From: Chromera velia
Taxonomy: Eukaryota > Sar > Chromeraceae
Reading direction: 5' to 3'
DNA: 20,000 bases
Assembly: GCA_018398765.1 (NCBI GenBank)
Contig: JAHBMJ010004821.1
Location: 1-20,000, forward strand
The position numbers and the translations under genes are program-made. Positions 9,114-18,267 of the stretch are shown one piece after another; positions within the stretch are counted from its first letter, which is position 1, and every line of letters starts with the position of its first letter. The notes under the pieces were generated by a model. It searched no databases. It was not told where the DNA came from and saw nothing but the letters and a program-made list of their open reading frames with translations.

Positions 9114-9230
9114 GGCCCAAAATTTGGGCCAAAAAACTAACTCTAAGTAGTAACTCGTAACTGCACCTCAATCATCACTCGTAACTGCACTGTCGAAAAC
9201 GACGCGTTACGACGCGTCACCAGTGACTCA
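9114..9230 (-). promoter_or_regulatory. Probable promoter/5' region of the NYN-LOTUS gene
   Basis: Within 220 bp upstream of the proposed start are two ACGCGT boxes in a 10-bp tandem (9199-9218 region), two copies of ACTCGTAACTGCAC at 9153-9166 and 9177-9190, a TGACTCA at 9225-9231, and the near-palindrome GGCCCAAAATTTGGGCC at 9114-9130. Such paired sites suggest factor binding. ACGCGT is the core of MCB-type cell-cycle elements in yeasts, but its use in this organism is unknown. No TATA box is clear. Confidence 0.4.
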
Positions 9231-10012
9231 CCACGGTGAAGAAAAATAAAGAAAAACACAGTAAAACATAGAAAAAGAAAGCTAAATCTAACAAAATCAT
9301 AACATTTTTTAAAATCTTCTAGTGAGAGAATGATGGTTTAGATCTGTTCGATCTGTTTCTGATTGACTGCATACAAATCTGCTCAAACGTCTTATGTACA
9401 ATGTGTATATCTTTACATTTTCTGTACAGCTGTTTCGACCTTGCGAAAGGGACCTCCCTGAACCTAACTACCACTTAAAAGCTCAAGCCGCATTTTTGGA
9501 TAAGTTTGAAAGTCCACGCCACAGGTACGGATCATTTCCGGTATCTTGAAAGCCAAAGCCACATATCTGGATGGTGTCTTGACCGTGTACGCCACAAACG
9601 TGTACGGTCTCTTGAAAAACGATGTCGCTGATAGAGATCATCTTGATTGTATTTTTTCAAGTGACACTTAGGTTCCGGGAGGTTACGAAAGGTCTCATCA
9701 GCAAGATTCAAAGACTCCGCCATGTATACATTAGCAAGGAAGGAGGCACATAACTTAATCACTTGGGTATCATGACTTGAAGATAAATTATGATGTTAGA
9801 TGCATTCTAATTTCTAAAACATAATTAATCGTAACCTCATAGTCAAAATTCAACAGTAAAAAACAATCAAAAATGATGGTGATTCGTCGATAAAGAAAAA
9901 CATAAAAACTGATTAAATCATTGATGATTAAATCGTTGATGACGACTTGCCATAACTTGCTACACCATCAAAACAATGACGATACTTTGAATTGCTTTGA
10001 GTCCAACTAAAA
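9231..10012. other. AT-rich intergenic stretch
   Basis: No supported gene. It contains the 33-bp imperfect repeat at 9506-9642, described separately. The rest is AT-rich. The minus-strand open frame at 9532-9762 starts with GTG and reads through the repeat, so I do not call it. Confidence 0.55.
9506..9642. repeat. Imperfect ~33-bp tandem repeat, about four units
   Basis: Units begin with TTGAAA or TTGACC at 9506, 9546, 9579 and 9612, with lengths of 40, 33, 33 and 31 bp. Shared parts include GCCACA near the middle and a GTC/CTC end. The plus strand of the two 33-bp units reads as 11-residue repeats (LKAKATYLDGV, LTVYATNVYGL). There is no recognised family. Confidence 0.55.
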
Positions 10013-10017
10013 ACTTA
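10013..10017. repeat. Target-site duplication of the LTR element (left)
   Basis: ACTTA immediately before the 5' LTR, repeated at 17989-17993 after the 3' LTR. Confidence 0.9.
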
Positions 10018-10319
10018 AGAAAGACGCGTAGTGGGACTGGCACCGGCCAACCGGCTCCGCGGCGTGGCGTCCTTCCATTGAGCTAAGACCGAACACATAG
10101 ACATCTTGCAAATCTATGTATGCAGAATTAAATGCATGTACGCAAATGCATGTATTGCAATAATTAAATTCAGATTGAGGAGTCAGATAAAACAAGAGAC
10201 TGCTGTTCGTATGAAGTTGAGAAAGAGACTCTGTTGACACAACCTCTAGAAATAGGAGCAACGTAAGAGTGCTGTATGCCTGTAGCCCGAGGGCCGTTAG
10301 ATTACATATAAATCTTTCT
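10018..10319 (+). repeat. 5' LTR (302 bp)
   Basis: Starts AGAAAGACGCG and ends AAATCTTTCT, giving 6-bp inverted ends AGAAAG/CTTTCT rather than the usual TG...CA. It matches the 3' LTR along its whole length. Its reverse strand contains a tRNA-like pair of Pol III boxes at about 10026-10092. Confidence 0.92.
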
Positions 10320-10339
10320 AGTAACGATCCAGCAAGAGA

Positions 10340-11335
10340 ATGTCTGACTCCGGTGGTTCTCCTTTCCCTGTATTGGGAGCGAATGACACCTTTCAGCCCT
10401 GGTGGGATTCTTGCGAGAACAGGACTGAAGGAGATCAGAAACTGTTTGGCACCTCAGAAGAACAAATTGCTCAGTGGCAAACCAGCAGAATTTACGCAGC
10501 AACTCGTAACTATCATATCGTAGGCAATTCTATTCAATTGTTGTTTGACCAAAAGAAAAACCCTCTCGACACCACCTTTCGTTCCGGTGGGAAGATTGAG
10601 TGGGTCAAGTACAGAGACGCATTGAGGGACAAGGTGAAGCAACTTTTGGATGAGACGTCGAGAACAAAGAAGAAACAGAACGCTCGACAGTGGCAGACCC
10701 TTGCCAATAACGGATATAGATGTAAATCCTTCCAACTGATGGTGGACTCTTTTGAGATCCTGGTTAAGGAAATGAAGAATTGTGGTGCAGATAGCGATGT
10801 CCCTGTATCATTAAAAGGAGAAGCCATGTTTGCCTGCTTTCCCCGGTACAACCAGAAGAAGATGGAGAATGATTGGAATGAGGATGATCTATCGGATTAT
10901 GATAAGATCATGGCGGAGGCCAAAAGGCTTGCTGCCAAATCCTATACCAACGCTATCGATGAGCCTCCTGATGGCCCCCCTGTCTGGGTCAAAGCACAAA
11001 GCTCTATGCCAAACCCCCCCAAACAGAAATCTCCCATTGTGAAGGAGGAGGTTACATTTGTTGGGGGTGCAGGGTTTCCCCCGAGGGGGAAAGGCCATAG
11101 GGGAGGCAGAGGCAGGGGCAACGCAGAGTCAGGAAGAGGAGGTTATTAAGGGAGTCGGCAGGGGAGAGCAGAGGGACAGAATGGATCCCATGAACAGAAA
11201 GACTACTCCAGATGCGGTTGGAAGGGGGGGCATGATGCCGAGTGGCTAGTGCACAACGAATGCCCCGGGATGTCGGCTCATTGCGACATCTGTCAGAGGA
11301 CGGGGCACTTCACCCAATGCTGCCATGACAAGAAG
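10340..11335 (+). pseudogene. gag: gag region of the LTR element, with zinc knuckle
   Basis: A gag-like stretch starts with ATG 20 bp after the LTR. Its first 269 residues are helical and charged (WWDSCENR, QIAQWQTSR), with a Gly/Arg-rich end (RGKGHRGGRGRG) as in nucleocapsid tails. A CX2CX4HX4C zinc knuckle (CDICQRTGHFTQCC) is readable at about 11287-11330. This is a fossil reading region of the element, not a host gene. Confidence 0.75.
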
Positions 11336-12141
11336 GTGAAGACACAGCAGCAGTCCCCTTCATCTTCCTCATCTAACCCTCGAGGCAGGGGGCGTCTACA
11401 GGCGTATAGAGGACGTGGAGGGATGCAGGCAGCGCGCGGAGGTGGCCCCGGTCGATACGATGGAAAAGCGGCATACACTGCTAACAAGTGGAAAGGTCAA
11501 GGACAATTACCTGACCACAATGAGGTCAGCAGATTTGGGGGGCAGAATGCCCTGACTAGGAAAGCATCTCAGAAGGCAGGCCACCTTTCTGAGTATTTTC
11601 GACAGCATATGTGTATGACTGTTCTTCCTTTCTCATCTCTTTTCTCTCTCCCTTTGCAACATTCTCAGGATGCGGAGGGAGGGATCATCAAATAACAACA
11701 GGGCACCACGTTTCAGTTCTGCGATGGGGCACCAAAGCCCTGGTTTGTGATGGAGATGCACAAGGCGTACGTGGTTCCAGAGCACGAGATCGAGAGGAAG
11801 CCACCCGATCACCCAAAACAAGTTCAGTCAATGGTTAGTCAAGTCGATCCGCCAGGCCGCCTGTCTGTACGGATACACATAGACTCATATACAACTGCAC
11901 TTCTCGGCTGGGAGAAAGAGCTTGGGGGGATGATAGTCTGGAGTGAGCTGTGTGAGGGTTCATTCGGGGTGGCTCTGCCTAGGGTCTGACACTTCTACTA
12001 TATAATTAAAAAAAAAAAATTTTTTAAGGGTACCCTAAGACTAATGACTATTACTAGACATCTAAAAGTTGTATTTTTGAATAGATCTCATCAAAAGAAC
12101 GAGAACAGAATAGTTTAAAGCTTAGATTTCATTGGTTCTAG

Positions 12142-13540
12142 GCCGGTTTTTCCGGTTTTAGTATAATCTGCTAGTCAAAGTTTCAGAAGAGCGAAGAGGC
12201 CAGTTTTAGAACCAAAATAGGAAACCGGGAGAAACCAACTAAAACCATGCAAAACCATATGAAAACAGGAGTCAAATGTATGTTTGAGTTGAATTGAATC
12301 AACCGAAAGATCATTCATCCTCTCCAGGGCCGTCTTCTTCTTCGTCCTCCTCCAAAATTTCTTGAAACCGTGTCTACAACCTGGTAAGCTCTTCATTGTC
12401 AACCGTCAAACGACCGTAGACTTGGGTGCTTGAATGAAGATAAAAGAATACAGCAAACAGAGCAATGTGATCAATTTGAGCAGTTGTAGTTGCATGTGCG
12501 ATATACGGTACAAATTTTGTCACTTCTCCCTCTGCGTCCAAGTATAAGATGGTGTTCCAGACCCATCTCGATCGGATAAAACTGCGTGTCAAGCCTCCTG
12601 TCACCTTTGAGATGCATCTCCCAAAGAATTCTGGCAACGCTGGCAAGAGAAAGGGGGAGACGCATACTGATGAGCCCGTCTCTAAGGTAGAGAGGACTAA
12701 GAAACCGAAGCCAGAAGAGAAAAAAAAAGTGAAAGCAGACGATTTTGCCGAGTTTGCTGAGATTTCGCTTCAAAAGGTAGTGAAGGCATTCAAGGCCTCA
12801 CACACAGTTGCCTTCTGGATTTTTGAGGACGCCAAGGACGGAGAGAAGCCGAAGCTTCTTGAAACCGACCTCAAGGTCCTTGCCATCACAGACTAGAAGG
12901 AAGGGGACCCGTCGTCCTACCGAAATGGTATGAGTGCAGAGTTCGAGTGTCTTCTCTGCTCAAGGAAGGATAACAAGCAGTACAAGCTAACTGTTTGGGC
13001 TTCGTCAACCGGCGCCCCAAAATTGACTGTGTTTGAGAAACATCTAGAGCGCTTCCACCTGGTTTCTAAAAATCAGAAGCCTGTGATGGCAGTGTAGAAG
13101 GGAACAGGGGAGGAGAAAAATGAAAAGACGGGGGAGAAGGAGAACAAATCGGCTTCCATCAATTAGATGTACATTGAGCAGTGCACTCGCTAGTATTCTC
13201 TTAGGTCCTCTCCCTTTAGCATTCTGGTCGGTTTTTATGCATAAAAATTTGATGAAACCATTGTAATATCATCATAGTTCTGTTAAAAAACGTATTGAGG
13301 CCAGTTTTTTGAGTTGGTTTTTATGTGGTTTCAGTGGTAAATCTTATGGTTCCAAAACCAATAAAAACCGGAACTGGCAAAATGCTATAAAAGGGGGGGT
13401 AACCAACTATAAACCAAAGAGAACCACTCTAAAATCATCAGATTTTAAGTTTTTAGGATTAGTTAAGCTTTAGATTGACCTATAAATATAGATTTTTGAG
13501 TTTTTTACATGGTTTTAGGCATAAAAACCACTGCTGAAAC
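12142..13540. repeat. Subterminal AAAACC/GGTTTT motif clusters of the hAT-like element
   Basis: Many short copies of AAACC/GGTTT lie near both ends (12142-12265 and 13225-13540), in both orientations, and are sparse in the middle. A 12-bp sequence, GAGGCCAGTTTT, occurs at both ends. Subterminal short motifs of this type bind transposase in known hAT elements such as Ac (AAACGG). Confidence 0.5.
12549..13098 (+). pseudogene. Decayed BED-type zinc-finger gene inside the hAT-like element
   Basis: A frame beginning ATG at 12549 gives 115 residues (MVFQTHLDRIKLRVKPP..., a Lys/Glu-rich part KKPKPEEKKKVKADD, then DFAEFAEISLQKVVKAF) and stops at TAG 12894-12896. The same frame continues open after that stop to TAG 13096-13098 and contains FECLLCSRKDNKQY...FEKHLERFHL, a C-x2-C...H-x4-H pattern like BED fingers. 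hAT transposases often start with a BED finger, which fits the host element. The in-frame TAG argues for decay, or for an intron removing it. No catalytic domain is present. Confidence 0.55.
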
Positions 13541-13939
13541 CTAGCGTCTACATCAAGAGTGTCAGACCCTAGGGCTCTGCAAAAATCCTCAAAGAAAATT
13601 CAGATCTCTCGTCTCGCTTGCATTGCCCAAAAGAATCGAGTGAGAGGGAAAGGATGGAAGGTTCTGCTCCTGTGGGTGTATCTGACCGAAGACCCAGTCC
13701 CCTATCTGATGTGGAAAGATCATGAGGAGGGGGAAACCCTCCTCCGTCGTGAGGGAAAGGACTCCTACGTGATCGTGCAAGACGCGAGGGGTTTTCTCGT
13801 TGAGGTAGTAGTTGAGAATTCTAAGGGAGACACCACGGTGACCTCCAACCTTCCATTCACAACCACATTCATTCCCACAGCAGACGAAGTCAAAGAAGCA
13901 ATGTAGAAGACTGGGGGGGCATGGGCAATCAGAGAGAGA

Positions 13940-14560
13940 ACAATCAGTTTTGAGGAACTGAGGGCACACCACAGACGATTCGGACACGTCGGTTGAGACA
14001 AACTAGAGCCCACACTGGTAAGCAGGGGGATGCATGCAAGGACTGAAGACTAGAAAAGGCTTGAGACAGAGTGCCGGCTGTGTCCCCTTAAAAATACAAC
14101 CATTCCCACTCTAGTACCTGTCCCCACCCGACATAAGGATGCGGGTGGGCCCTTCTAAATCATGCAACTCGATCACTGGTTCCCAAATGATGATGAGGTC
14201 AACGGGCCTCACGCATGCTGCCTGAGTGTACTAGATGAGTACAGCGGCATCGATCTGGACTATCCCCTCAAATCCTGTAACCACTCCATTGATAGAGTGC
14301 GTGACCACATTGAGTTTGTGGAAACTTCGAGTCGTTTGGGGATGTTCAATTCCAGAAGGAAGGTCCGAAAGCCATAGCAGACAGAATCCAATGTGACAAA
14401 GCACCCGAATTCCGTGGAGGACCACTAGGAGATTTTGTTAAACGCAGAGGCATAACGTTCCTCGATAACCCTGCAGGAGAAAAGGGGCCACTCGGGTTTG
14501 TAGAAGGAAAGAACCGCCACAGAAGAACCGAGCTAGCAGCCTTCAGAGCCGAATGGAAAC
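13940..14560 (+). pseudogene. Integrase region of the LTR element (HHCC + core)
   Basis: RAHHRRFGH followed later by CRLC is the HHCC zinc-binding segment of copia integrases (gag_pre-integrs type). Core-domain similarity follows: LDHW...LSVLDEYSGIDLDYPLK at about 14165-14275, and then an EF..G...FV..RGI and GFVEGKNR segment at about 14400-14515, which corresponds to the copia D...E region. Fossil. Confidence 0.7.
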
Positions 14561-15759
14561 ATCGGTTCGGTTCATGCCCCAAATCCCTCTGGGGCCATCA
14601 AGCCAGGGGGGTGGCACTGACACGTGCAAAGCTCTACAGCAAAGTCCTCAAGATAAGTCAGTGGGAGAAGGCATTTGGGATTCCTCCTCCCTTCCGATTC
14701 CTCATTAGAGATGTTGGTGTGTTGAGGACAGTAGAGAGCAGCATTGACCTAGTAGGGAGTAAGGTGGTATGGCTGTATAAAAAGAACAAAAGCACCGCCG
14801 TCGTAACCCGAAAACAACCGAACAGAGATGTCTGGGACATCCTCAAAACCCACCCTCAATACGTCAAACCAGTGAAACGCGGGGTCGTATCCTGTTGGGG
14901 GGGTCCTGATTAGGCTCTAGACAGTGTGGAGATACCACCACGCCACCTACCCATTCTAGATGATGCATCTGATGCCCCCTCCTCCCACCCTCTGCACGGG
15001 GCTGCTGCCAGTCCTGCTGGAGGTAACAATGGAAATGAGGGAGTACGGGGGATTGAAGGGGTGGATTTCCCTGAACAGCACGGCGCAGACGTTCCTGCCA
15101 ATGTTTACGACCGATTTACTGGCCTCTTCATTCGAGGACCCGACAACAAACTCACTCCTCTTGTTATTACCGGAAAGTTTCGTAAGAGCACCCATGTGAC
15201 TTCCAAAATCCAGCAGCAGCCAAATGGTAAGTGGAAGTTTATAGGCCTGTCTAACACGACTGTCCGTAAGACAGACGTCCTCCGGTACTTCGAGTTTGCT
15301 AGAGGACATTTGCTTCCTGCCATTGAGGTAGAAATCTCCTCCCCTCCCTCTGCACAGGTGGGGGGGTGTGAGTAAGAGGCACCAGCACAGAGGGAGGAAG
15401 AGGCCAAATCCGGAGATCAAGCAGAGGGGGATGAAGTTCAAGCTGCGGGGGGTGGAGATAACAACGACGATAACGATTCTCTTTTCGGAGAGAATTATCT
15501 TGCACCTGATGCTCTGACTGGTGGGCAGTTGGGTAAAAAGAGAAGGAACAGGGAGGCAGAGCAGGAAGAGATGAAAGACAATGGAGAGAGATCTAGTGGG
15601 GGACCCCCCCGGCCGGGTTTGACCTGGATGAGCGACCTCCCGCTCAGAACGTCTTTTTCTTTACCCCTACCCATGACTGCTTCTACCTGGGCCCCGACCC
15701 TGAGCACCCGCTCACGGTCCCCGATGACTTCAAGCAGGGGTCTACTCAGACTCCTGCAC

Positions 15760-17565
15760 TCCCGGAGGAGGTCGCAAGGGGGGACTTCGATGTCGCGTGC
15801 CGAGACAAGTGGTTGAAGAACATTGTAGGTAAGGGGGTTCTGGGCAGGGTAGTCGATAGGAAAGAAGTTGACTCTGTCATGCAAATAGGCTGGAGGCTGA
15901 CATGGAAAGAAAAAGAAGCCCAACAGGCAGAGAAAGAGAAGGAAGAGAACAGACAGGAAGAAGAGAAGGCAGCACAATCAAGATAGACCATGGGCAAGGG
16001 TGACAGGCTATAGTGCGACAGAGAGGGGGAACAGCCCCAGAAGTACAAGGGCAGGAAAGGAAGGATAAAAAGAACTGGGGATGAGAACGAAGGAAGGCAG
16101 AGGCAGGGAATCAACAGAAAGCCGAAAGCGAGGTGCTTTAGTAAGGGTTTCACGGACAAGAAGGCGGTTAATACTTATGTTGGCACACCTTCTGTCTGGG
16201 CTATTCTGATCTTTGCTATCTTCTCTTTAACTTTCTCTCTGAATCTGTTCGCCGGAGACATCTCTGATGTATTCTTTACAGCCTCTGACAGAAATGAGAA
16301 ACGCGCAGCCGTCATCATCCCTGATTGGCTGCCTGAAATTCCAGACACAAACTCCTATGACGACATGAATGATGAAGACTACGCAGAGCTGCGCAGAGCT
16401 GCCCTAACCATCAAGCCGGGGGAGTTGCGATTGATTGAGAAGGGCCTCTATAGAATGCACCATCAAGCCGGGGGAGTTGCGATTGATTGAGAAGGGCCTC
16501 TATAGAATGCCCTGCTCGGAAAACATATTCGATAAGAGCTTTGCCGAAGTACAGGGACAGGCAGGCTACAAACGTGTAGAGACGGGGGTCGCGATCAAGG
16601 TAGGAGAATCTGGACAGCCTGCTGATAGTGTTCAGATCAACTGGATTAACGATGTGTTTGGAGGAAGAAAAGGAAAAAAGGAGATGGAGGGAGAGATCGA
16701 GTTTTTGAAGACAAAGTTCGATTGGGGGCACCTGCGGGAGCTTCCCCCTCAGTTATCAATCAAATATGCAGGTATGGACTTCATGTTCTCCTATAATACA
16801 GCCGAAATCTCCCAAGACTCTTACTGCAGAGGGGTGAACACGGATACCATCTGGAGGGTTTTGGGGGAGAAAAGAAAGGGGGGAGAAGTCAGAGCAGCCG
16901 AGCTTGAACCTGCAATAGAGAAAGAGAAGGAAGGAAGGTTGGAACTCCTGATGAGAAACATCAACGGAGTTCTTCACTGGATGGTGAGGACACGACCGAA
17001 CAGACGGGTATGGGCTGATGTGTTGAGCTGTCACTCCACACGGTCTTGCAGACGGATTGTGCGGGTAGGCATCAGAATAATAGAAATGCTCAAAAAAAAG
17101 AAAGAGCCCCTCCGTATGAGAGCACTAAACCGTCTGAAGAGAATGATGCTAGCGATCATGCCTGACTCCGCCTATTCCCACAAGACCTATAGCGGGAGTC
17201 TGGGTTGGCTGATTTACCTCATAGAGGAAGGATGGACACCCGAGAAGGCGTTAGAGCTGGTGAATCCATAGAAGAATTGTATAAGCTGACACATAGAGAA
17301 ACACAATCATAAGCATGGGAGCAGTACAGCAGCTGAAGCCACCGCATTCGAAAGCGTGGTCAAACATCTCCCACGCATCAAATCCCTGTCAACACAGATG
17401 TGGGGGACCGAACTACTAGTCTCTTTCTTTACCAATTACAACCCCCTGTTTGAACAGTTAAGGTCGGAAGTCGCAGCAGACGGAACATCCGAAAGGATGC
17501 TGGATTTCGTGATCCAAGAACTGGGCAAGACCGGGGGGAAAGTGATGTGGTGCAGGCGTTAAGTT
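15760..17565 (+). pseudogene. Reverse transcriptase / RNase H region of the LTR element
   Basis: Copia-like RT landmarks appear in order: a W...I..G.L..V segment at about 15790-15910, KARCFSKGF and FAGDISDVFFTA at about 16115-16285 (counterparts of KARLVAKGF and DVKTAFLNG), and a palm/connection stretch to about 16950. GVLHWMVRTRPNR and YSGSLGWLIYL at about 16970-17220 fit the connection and RNase H start (TRPDI, SGY). A weaker tail continues to about 17560. Fossil. Confidence 0.65.
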
Positions 17566-17677
17566 CAGATAGGTAACGCACTAACAAAACCCTGCTAGCC
17601 AGGCAAAGAATTTACGTGAAAAGAAGTAAGAGGACAGAAACGAACAAGGAAAAGGATTTGAATAAGATGCGGGGGTG

Positions 17678-17988
17678 AGAAAGACGCGCAGTGGGACCAG
17701 TGGGACCGGCACCGGCCAACTGGCTCCGCGGTGTGGCGTCCTTCCATTGAGCTAAGACCGAGCACATAGACATCTTACAAATCTATGCATGCAGAATTAA
17801 ATGCATGTATACAAATGCATGTATTGCAATGATTAAATTCAGATTGAGGAGTCAGATAAAACAAGAGACTGCTGTTCATATGAAGTTGAGAAAGAGACTC
17901 TGTTGACACAACCTCTAGAAATAGGAGCAACGTAAGAGTGCTGTATACCTGTGGCCCGAGGGCCGTTAGATCACATATAAATCTTTCT
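17678..17988 (+). repeat. 3' LTR (311 bp)
   Basis: The same ends as the 5' copy, with a 9-bp AGTGGGACC duplication near its start that accounts for the length difference. It is followed by ACTTA. Confidence 0.92.
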
Positions 17989-17993
17989 ACTTA

Positions 17994-18267
17994 TTTAGTC
18001 CTACTAAATTGTAACCGTTGTTAACCACACCATGCCAGTGATTGAAAATGATCATAAAGAAACACTTCTAAATTTCAAGACTTGAAAGGGTTTTAGAAAA
18101 ACGAAACTTAATTTGTTACGAAAATGTGATAGCACAGTTTAGCATATTAATTCGAACACGGTGGCAAAGAAAAACAAACAACTTACATCACAAAAATTAT
18201 GCATATTAAAATTTTCAATTTGTTTATTGATTAATGTCAATACTGTAAGGTAACTGCCTATATAAAC
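17994..18267. other. AT-rich flank between LTR element and tandem duplication
   Basis: I see no gene, repeat or motif that I can support here. Confidence 0.5.

Larger units (their letters stand above)
11979..13572. mobile_element. hAT-like DNA transposon, non-autonomous, nested in the LTR element
   Basis: The ends are perfect 15-bp inverted repeats, CTAGGGTCTGACACT on the left and AGTGTCAGACCCTAG on the right. The insertion is flanked by a perfect 8-bp duplication, GGCTCTGC, at 11971-11978 and 13573-13580. An 8-bp duplication with ends beginning near TAGGG fits the hAT superfamily. The element is 1594 bp. It carries subterminal AAAACC/GGTTTT motifs and fragments of a BED-like zinc-finger gene, but no recognisable hAT transposase catalytic region or dimerisation domain. 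It is therefore a deletion derivative or a carrier moved by a transposase elsewhere. It lies within the LTR element, so it is the younger insertion. Confidence 0.88.
10018..17988 (+). mobile_element. Fossil Ty1/copia-type LTR retrotransposon
   Basis: Two long direct repeats (10018-10319 and 17678-17988) flank about 7.4 kb, bounded by a 5-bp duplication, ACTTA. The internal order gag, CCHC knuckle, HHCC and integrase core, reverse transcriptase, RNase H puts integrase before RT, as in Ty1/copia (Pseudoviridae). Without the nested DNA transposon the element would be about 6.4 kb. The coding region is broken many times (of order ten or more interruptions), so it is a fossil. The LTRs differ at about 14 sites plus one 9-bp indel, about 4.6%, which suggests moderate age. 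No standard tRNA primer site was recognised after the 5' LTR; a G-rich purine stretch precedes the 3' LTR. Confidence 0.9.

Noticed and set aside
9114-9130. Near-palindrome GGCCCAAAATTTGGGCC as a stand-alone finding
   Set aside because: A single 17-bp palindrome is expected by chance often enough; it is kept only as part of the promoter description.
9532-9762. Minus-strand frame of 76 codons
   Set aside because: It starts with GTG, runs through an imperfect repeat and has no domain.
12328-12383. Exon-like 56-bp segment in the hAT-like element (CTCTCCAG acceptor, CTG|GTAAGC donor)
   Set aside because: The splice signals look good, but its phase does not join the frame starting near 12543 from the best downstream acceptor.
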